Source: Hoplostethus atlanticus
Taxonomy: Eukaryota > Chordata > Actinopteri > Trachichthyiformes > Trachichthyidae
Assembly (NCBI GenBank): GCA_034670405.1
Contig: JAXDDX010000063.1
Span: 124,001 to 188,000, forward strand
Length of the DNA stretch: 64,000 bases
Direction: 5' to 3'
The notes under the pieces were generated by a model. That model did not search any database, was not told the origin of the DNA, and saw nothing but the letters and a program-made list of their open reading frames with translations. A program made the position numbers and the translations under genes. Below, in pieces: positions 57,016-64,000 of the stretch. Position 1 is the first letter of the stretch. Each line of letters starts with the position of its first letter.

Positions 57016-57981
57016 CATTTAATTGTTCAATGTGTTTTAAACATGTATTTTGTCATGTGACATTTACTTTTGCTTCTTTTGAGACTGTTGGATCTCCATA
57101 GGAACCAGACATCCAATTCTGCCAGATTCTGGGCAACCTTAAAGGTGCAATATGTAAGATTTTTACTGTACAATTAGATTACTGTTAGGGGTGTACTCGG
57201 ACAAAAAAAACATATGGTGTTTTTTCCGAGTCTGAACGTCAACCAAGTATTTACATATATTCTGAAGAATATTTTACCATTATTTTCTTCATTTGTTTAA
57301 TTGGTTAAGTCCACTGTCAATCATTGATGAATCCGCATTGTAATGTGATTCCAGCAGCGCAATAGGACAGCCCCACACACCCATAAGACCGATACAACTC
57401 TTGTTGTCAGAGTTCACTCATAATGCATGTGTTGGCTGAGAGCACACTGTATTGGACCTGTTCTGTTTGAAACACCACTTATTTAATAGCCTGCCTTATT
57501 GTTCTCAGGCTTTGTATAATCTCTCAGAGCTTTACCCTTTCAGCAGCAGTGCTATCATTAATGGTTGGAAACTGCCTTGCTCCATCCACAGACATAAGAG
57601 CAGCTTTAGCTAACAATAGCTGCAATAACTGTACACTAAGCACATGCAACAAGCTAAGCTAAGTGAACATTAGCTTGCAGTCGAGAACTGTCTTTCTCTC
57701 TATCATTTTGTTGGTGCTGCTGCTTGTGCTAACAGTTGTTCCTAGCAGGTGTTAGCTTAGCTGATAGATATCGGCTAACTTGGCCTCCATTAGCTTAACT
57801 AGCATAGCCAAGGTAAGCTGCCAGCTTTCCCCATCTTGTTACCATTGCTACAGAAGCTACATGTATTTTTTTTTTTAAATAAATCAAAGAGCTGTTCTGT
57901 ATTAGTTTAATAGGCCATTACAAAAGCATGATTTTCAGGCTAAAAAGTGAAAAAACAAAGCAAAAATAACCACTTCCGGTT
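57016..57981. other. rbfox intron, no feature recognised except a possible MITE start
   Basis: CCTTAAAGGTGCAATATGTAAG at about 57137 resembles a common fish MITE terminus, but no matching end was found. Confidence 0.35.
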
Positions 57982-58531
57982 AAAGGAGAATTCCGGTATT
58001 TTTAAACCTGGGCTCTATATCTCCAAAATCGCCATTTATACCGCAAAATAGGTCCAAAAAGTTTCGGAATTGCTCCGGTAGATCGGCTCAGTCGGCAGTC
58101 GCGAAAGGGCTCAATGGCTACAACGTAATCTGTTGGGGCAAGTGCGCGCGATCAAAGTACGTCCACTAAAAGTGCTTGTTTTTGCCACTGACAGGCTCAG
58201 ATTGTTATTTGTGTGTCTGACAAGTGTCTGACAACATTACTGAAAGGATCGCTACAGAAATAGACCTTTTTTAACCAGAAAACACCTAGTCTCGCTCAAG
58301 GAGAAGTCTTGCTCTGAAATGGACAGTGGACAAAGGTAGTCTATAGCGAGAGGGTTCACTTGTTGCAGGAAGAGGACGGACACACGAATAACAATCTGAG
58401 CCTGTCAGTCGTGACTGCCGACTGAGCCGATCTACCAGAGCAATTCCGAAACTTTTTGGACCTATTTTGCGGTATAAATGGCGATTTTGGAGATATAGAG
58501 CCCAGGTTTAAAAATACTGGAATTCTCCTTT
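57982..58531. mobile_element. MITE with about 120-bp terminal inverted repeats
   Basis: 57982-58105 (AAAGGAGAATTCCGGTATTT...) is matched almost base for base in inverse by 58410-58531 (...AATACTGGAATTCTCCTTT). The interior of about 300 bases has no ORF. TA/TTA-type flanks are ambiguous, so the superfamily is open. Intact long arms suggest a fairly young insertion. Confidence 0.8.
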
Positions 58532-58689
58532 ATACCATGGCCAATGGTATAGGCTATGAGGCAGCCAATGTTAGGCTACTCTTAAATCCTATTGGATTGT
58601 AATAGGATTCTGTGATATTTTTCTGTATGCATTTATTCCAAATTCTACAAAAAAACTGCCCTTCATTAAAGTACAGTACATTCACAGTT

Positions 58690-60165
58690 TTTAATAATGA
58701 AAAGTATTGGGATTGGTATGGCTGGTATCGCCCAGCCATCTTCTGAGGAATTTGTTTGCTTTCCTCTCGAGTGCCTCCACTGACCTTGTTGATGAGCAGA
58801 GGCCAGAGGAGTCTGGGGAGTACCCCTTGTTGATAACTCCAGGCCTCAAACTTGCCAGGTAGGCCACTCCTCACCAAAAATGTCATCCAAGTATCAGCTT
58901 GTAGAAACCTCTCCTTCACACTCTGCCTGAGGTCTGGCCTATAATACCCAAGCTCTTTATTGGTTTCTCACTGACTGTGGGAGTCATGTCCTCCCCAATA
59001 CTGAACTTTAATCTGTCCTGAACTCTCCCACTTTTCAGGACTAGGCTTCTGGAATTTAAAGTTTGAACTCCATCCAAGTCCACCTTGTAAGTTCAACCAG
59101 GTCTTCCAAGATCCACCTTCCTCCTGGTACTGATTTGGCTGTGACTGTTAACTCATCCATAAAAGCTCTGATTGGAGCCTGCTTGGTGCCATATGCCAGT
59201 AGTGCCTACTCAGCTTCTCTGCATTTCACAAGGAGGTTCATTGTTGCAGAGATCAGGATGACTGAGATAAGGATCATCACTGGGTACACTACCTCCAGTC
59301 TCTGTCAGGTGGTGGTGAAGTCCTTGTTTGTAAAGCACATCTTGAAACTGTCAAAGTAGCCTTGGAGGAGCCCCTGGAAATGGACTGGGACATGGTAGGT
59401 CCTCAGCGTGGCAGATACCATCTTGTGAGGTATGGTTCCATAGGCGTTGGTTAAATCTAACCATATGACTGCAATGTCACCTTGGTTCCGCTTAGCATCT
59501 TCTATGATCTTTGAGATGATGCTTGTGTGCTCGAGGCAACTGGACACTCCTGGATACCAGCCTTTTGAACCAAGGTGTCAATGTAATTATTGTCTAGCAG
59601 GGACCCAGTCAGTATTGATTGATGTTTGCAGAATCCTTTTCTTTTGGAATGAAGCACCCCCAGCAACCAGCCAGCTTTCCACAAGGTAGTTGTTCCTCGA
59701 TGCTACTTTCAATAACTTTCAAAGCCTCCTCCTCAGCTTGTTGTAGCACTTGCAATCCTTGTATGGAATGCACAGAAGGACAATCTTGCTCTGGCCTTTC
59801 TCAGGAAGTCATTCACCTCCTGCCAAGAAGGTTCCGACTCTTCAAAAAGGACTGTGGGTTCATCTGGGTTCATGAGTTTAGCCATCACCTCCAGCGCCTC
59901 CTTGCATCTGGGGTCACTGTGGACTCCATGGAGGTGCTGTTCCACCTCATCCTTTGTTGCCTCCAGCTTTCCAGATCTTTTGTCTCCCAGGAGTTTTCAA
60001 ACATACTGGAAGGGGTTCTTTGTGAAGTCTGTCCTCGCCTTCATTCGCTTCCTCCCTTCTCTTTGATGGTACTCAGCTCAGGGCAAGGTTTTAATGTGCT
60101 CCCTAAGGTTGTCATGGATCTGGGTCAAAATGGGTTTCTCTTCACTTCAGCCTTCGTAGATCACC
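58690..60165 (-). pseudogene. non-LTR reverse transcriptase remnant, R2-group-like
   Basis: Minus-strand pieces in shifting frames: EPSWQEVNDFLRKARA (59,800s), then CLEHTSIISKIIEDAKRNQG, IAVIWLDLTNAYGTIPHKMV, YFDSFKMCFTNKDF and APIRAFMDELTVTAKSVPGG, where the catalytic box reads FMDE instead of an Asp pair. WLDLTNAYG plus F-M-D-x-L-T-V is a style I associate with R2-group LINEs, distinct from LINE-A and L2. Stops and frame breaks throughout. Confidence 0.6.
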
Positions 60166-60169
60166 TCTT

Positions 60170-61520
60170 AAGGTAGCAATTTCAGGCACCTGCTCTCTTT
60201 TGGCTTCTCTTCTGCAAAACTAGCCTGTGCTTGTTGTGTCACCGCTAGCTACATTTTTTAATGTCAAGTTTAAATGAATTGAATCAATGGATTGCACTCT
60301 GGACTTGAAACATGGCCCTCAAACACTTGTGATGCTAACTCTTAATCTACAACTTTCTTATTCAATTGACTAACTTCAAAAGACCTCTCTCTTATCATCT
60401 TGGTGGAGAGTTTATCTCCAAGGGAGATGGTGCCCAAATTCAGCAGGAGCGTCTGCACTTGCACATCACCAACCTGCTATCACCAACGGCCTATAGTGAA
60501 CTAATATCCCTGCCCATCGGAATTTCACCACTGAATCTGACCTCACCCAAACGAAAACTTGGGCTGAAAGGCCTGGGCTGACTAATTGTCAACCTCGTCT
60601 CATCTCTTTTTTTTTTTGACTAAACAACTTTAGGGGGACACTAAATTGCCAGTAGTGACACAAGCCCACACAAGGTGGGAAGCAGCTTGAGCATCACCCA
60701 CCATGGTGAACCCAACCAAAGAAATGCAGTAATCCTGAGGGACGCAGTCTGGGATTTAAGACACCTATTAGGCAGTTGCTGGGAGAAGGAAGACAAGCTG
60801 TTGAGCTTCCAAATTAATGTTTTTTGTTATCATGAAGGCAGTATATTATGTAGAATTTTCCTGGGCAGTTTTTATTTATTGTACAACTATACCTCTGAAG
60901 AACACCACACAGACATTAAAACAGCGTAGCGAATGAAATTATAATCATATCACAAACTCAAGGGAGCCTACTCTGCCTACTCTACAGATCATATCTAAAT
61001 TAGTGGAATGCCATTAACTGGCACTGATTGTCTGTGTGTGTGTGTGTGTCACATATATGTGCAATGAAGGTAGCAAGATAAAAGTCCATCTGGATTTCGG
61101 CACTTAAGGCCAAGGCCAGATGGGTCATGTGTGTGTGTCCATATTTGTTTCGGAGCAGTCAAATTCCTCTAAATGTACAGTTCCTTATGTGCTTATCTGT
61201 GTGTGTGCAGTATGTGTGAGTGCTTGCTCATAATGATGTGCATGCATGAGCATATCTGCATGAGTGACTGCATCACATTCGCATGGGCTTGTGTGTGTAT
61301 GCTACATGAGCAGTACAGAGGCTCCTCAGGCTTCAGCAGCTGTTGGTATTTTCCCTCTCTAAACCCCATCGCTCTACTATGACCTACAGTGGTGCTAGTT
61401 TGGCTCAACACAGATGGCCACATAAAAGCTACACAGGTCCAGAACCAAGCCCTTGACCCCATACCAGACGTAGTTGATACATTTTAATAGTCCTCTGGTA
61501 TTTCTTCGCTGAGGTCTGCC
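60170..61520. other. rbfox-side intron, no feature recognised
   Basis: Short ORFs only; (TG)n tract near 61032-61048. Confidence 0.4.
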
Positions 61521-62204
61521 TTAAAGGGATACACCAAGTTTTTGGGAGATTTTTTTGGGAAAACAGCTGTTAAAACAGCTATTGCTGATGTACTTTGCAT
61601 TCCTGGGTCCATTCTTTTATTTGATAGGTATTTTTCTTATTCCCACGGATAACTGGGCAAACATAAGCAACGAGGCGTTGAGATGTTCCCAGCGGAGCTA
61701 CAATTAAGTATAATAAGAAAAAATGTTCAACAATCTAAAGGTAAATATCAGGTTTTGGTATCAGCCCCTCACAATCAAAGAGCAAGGGCTTCTTTCTGGA
61801 GCCACTATTTTGCACCAACGTTCAACAATCATACAGAAATCCATCGTAGAAGAGGCACAGATATCAATTTCTCTGCTGACAATAGTCTCAATTGACCAGA
61901 ATGCAATGCAGCCACAAGATGTGTTGTGTTTTGAGACTGTCTCTCTCTTACTATCGCTATCGCTATCACTCTTTCCACCTTGACGTATAACCTAGCTGAA
62001 TACAGTAAGTACAGACGTGTTCTCTGGGGATTGTTGAAAGGCATTCTGGGAAATGTAGGAAATCTAATTTAAGAAGAGGTAGACAAGGTAGGTTGAGGCA
62101 AGGTGGGTACACCAAAAAAGTTAATTGCAACACATCACAAAATGCATTGAACGCCGCCAAGATCTAACAATGTAAGAGTATCCAAGGGTGTAATTTTCCT
62201 TTAA
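61521..62204. mobile_element. TTAA-flanked MITE
   Basis: TTAA at 61521-61524 and 62201-62204. Inward, left AGGGATACACC and right (inverse) AGGAAAATTACACCCTTGG share AGG...TACACC. TTAA targets indicate piggyBac or Kolobok mobilisation. No transposase. Confidence 0.6.
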
Positions 62205-62329
62205 GCAAACACTATGTTAAGTCATAGTAGGCCACTACTATTATCCAAAGTAAGAAGACAGACCTAAATAAATAATAACTAGTAAATACAGTAGTAACAG
62301 TAAATAAATACATATATTAAGACTCTTTC

Positions 62330-64000
62330 TCGTTCCTGCTCGTCGAACCTGGAACATCTGACTATCTCATGCGTCCATTCTACCTTCCCGGGAGTTCACG
62401 GTCATACCAGCTTATCCCACAAGCGACAGGGAACTACACTTTTGGGACCACATTGTTATTCGGCTAGAAAGCCCCGACGGCAGGTGGGTTTACTTAAAAG
62501 CAAACTAAAAAATCACCGACTTTACCAGAATTCGGGTCTCCAGGGGGAACAAGTTGGACCAGCATGGTTCAAGGAGGCTCTAGGCGGTCCCCCCCTCCGT
62601 TCGGCCAAACAACCCATCGCGGCCATTATTCCTGACTACCGGATAAAAAACAAGGTAGTACGGAAGCGTAGTGACAACAAGCGGTGGTCGGCTCGAGGCT
62701 GAGCACATTCTGCGTGCAGCTCGAGGGAAATGTTCCAATTGGCGCCAAAAAGTCACCCGATTTCACGAGAAGTACGGGTTTCATAGGGAAAACGTTGGCC
62801 CACCATGTCCGACGGTTAAAAGTTAGGCCCTTTCCTCCCGGGTTGGGATAAATCCATCGCCTTTAAACGCCCGCACTTTTTCCCGCTTTACCGGGTAAAC
62901 AGAGATAAAGGGCAGCGGTCTAGGGACTGAGAAGGGCGGGGGAGGACCAAGAATCAGAGGGACAAGTGGGTCGCGTGGGCAGGGACACCAAGCCTATGGG
63001 GCAGGGTTTACGGATATAACGATTTCAGGCACCCCGCTTTTTGTAAAGTGGCCCGACGAAAAGGGGGATGCCTATTCAAACCAGGGTGGGTTGATAAAAG
63101 CCACCCCCGGCTAAAACTCCCTGGCAGCGGAGGGTTTTACGCTGGGATAACCCATTCTTGTACCGGCACATGGAGGAGGGTCACAAGGGTTAAGGGCAGA
63201 AAGTGCTTGGGGCCGGAGGATATCGGGCGGGAGTATGAAGACGTGCTGCACCAGCCCTAGTCCAGGGGTTCGACACTATACAACACCAGGGCCCCCCCGG
63301 CTTTGGAGGGCCACGGGTCCCTGGCAAGGACCTCCAGCACTGTTTAAATCAACCAGCGTACTCGCGGCTAAAATTAGCTCCTGGGGCGCCAGAGTTCTAA
63401 AAACCCGGGGTTAAAACCACACTCCTTGACCGAAGCACGAGTGGGGGGCTCTGACGAGGTTTTTTAACACAGGAAACTGCTTGGCCGGAGGCTTCGCATC
63501 TAAAGATGGACTTAGCTATCCGGTTCACCCTATATTTAAATGTCGCGGCATCTGGCCCCGCCTTGCAGGATATATTTATCCCCGGGTGCCCAAGGAATGC
63601 TGTCTCCGGGATTGCTAACACTACTTCCCCGGACCGGGATTGCTCGGGGCCCTGGTGGCAGAACGCTGTCAGACTATTAGGACTCATCCGCTTCCCCTTG
63701 CCTCCAACCCCGCCTGAAAGTTGCATGGGCCTGGCAGACACGTGATCGACCCCAGTCTGACCACCGGGTCTTGGAAGCCGGGGGGGGGTATAGACTGCTG
63801 CGAGGGGCCGGGGGCCTGGGGCAGGGTGGGCGGGTGAACCCCCCTGGGGGGGGGGGGGGGAGGGGGGGCTTCCTGACCGCCGGGCCCCAGGTGGTCAGGG
63901 TGGGTAACACACCTCCAACCCCCTCACCCTGAACACAGGATCCCCCCAGGGTTCTTTCCCCCAGCCCCCCTACGTACTCCCTGTACACACATGACTGTGG
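62330..64000 (+). pseudogene. LINE-A copy with endonuclease part, very error-rich, runs off window
   Basis: The only LINE-A copy here reaching into the endonuclease. 62.34-62.75 kb matches the C-terminal endonuclease region in alternating frames (RPFYLP, LKSKLKNHR). 62.9-63.1 kb matches the pre-RT part (GGACTGAGAAGGGCGG; CGACACC-like). 63.87-64.0 kb matches the RT core DNA of other copies almost exactly (ACCCTGAACACAGGATCCCC). Between these the match is broken every few bases by indels and G/C homopolymers (e.g. 63841-63868). Either a decayed copy or poor consensus. Confidence 0.65.

Overview
The window looks like teleost fish nuclear DNA. It carries the last two coding exons of a vertebrate rbfox gene on the minus strand, and almost everything else is transposable elements typical of fish: L2 and Rex1-like LINEs, DIRS, Ty3/gypsy, a gammaretrovirus-like endogenous retrovirus (ERV), Harbinger, hAT, piggyBac and THAP-transposase elements. 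I see no bacterial-type operons, tRNA or rRNA genes or CRISPR arrays. Species cannot be resolved by eye.

Layout. 1-0.72 kb: start of a piggyBac-type (PGBD-like) coding region on minus, with splice-like sites. 2.4-3.5 kb: Harbinger-like element with a broken Myb/SANT reading frame. 5.1 kb: mariner/Tc1-type end. 6.7-8.6 kb: fragments of a Rex1-like LINE (called LINE-A here) and L2. 9.9-17.5 kb: a DIRS element split by a 5.3 kb insertion. That insertion holds a ten-exon THAP-DDE (Kolobok-like) transposase gene on minus and, tail to tail with it on plus, a spliced gene for a P2X7-type ballast (P2RX7_C-like) domain; their 3' coding ends overlap in antisense. 17.6-19.1 kb: Harbinger-like; 20.3-21.2 kb: piggyBac MITE; 21.8-23.3 kb: Harbinger-like with a TAA duplication.

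23.8-33.5 kb: a Ty3/gypsy element interrupted by a LINE-A copy in gag and by a 4.56 kb ERV between RNase H and integrase. The two ERV LTRs differ by a single base, yet the interior is heavily deleted; the leader contains nine perfect GGG-triloop hairpins. 34.8-38.6 kb: an L2 LINE with an unbroken 1000-residue endonuclease-RT ORF. 39.3-43.3 kb: a three-layer nest (LINE-A inside L2 inside LINE-A). 43.4-44.5 kb: two hAT MITEs with 8-bp duplications. 46.0-46.9 kb: old L2 RT.

47.6-64 kb: probable rbfox 3' UTR, its last two coding exons (49.8-49.9 and 52.4 kb) and intron, the intron loaded with a 5'-truncated LINE-A with intact RT, a long-TIR MITE, an RT remnant of an R2-group type, and a TTAA-flanked MITE. 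The last 1.7 kb is LINE-A sequence so full of small indels and homopolymers that poor consensus quality is suspected.
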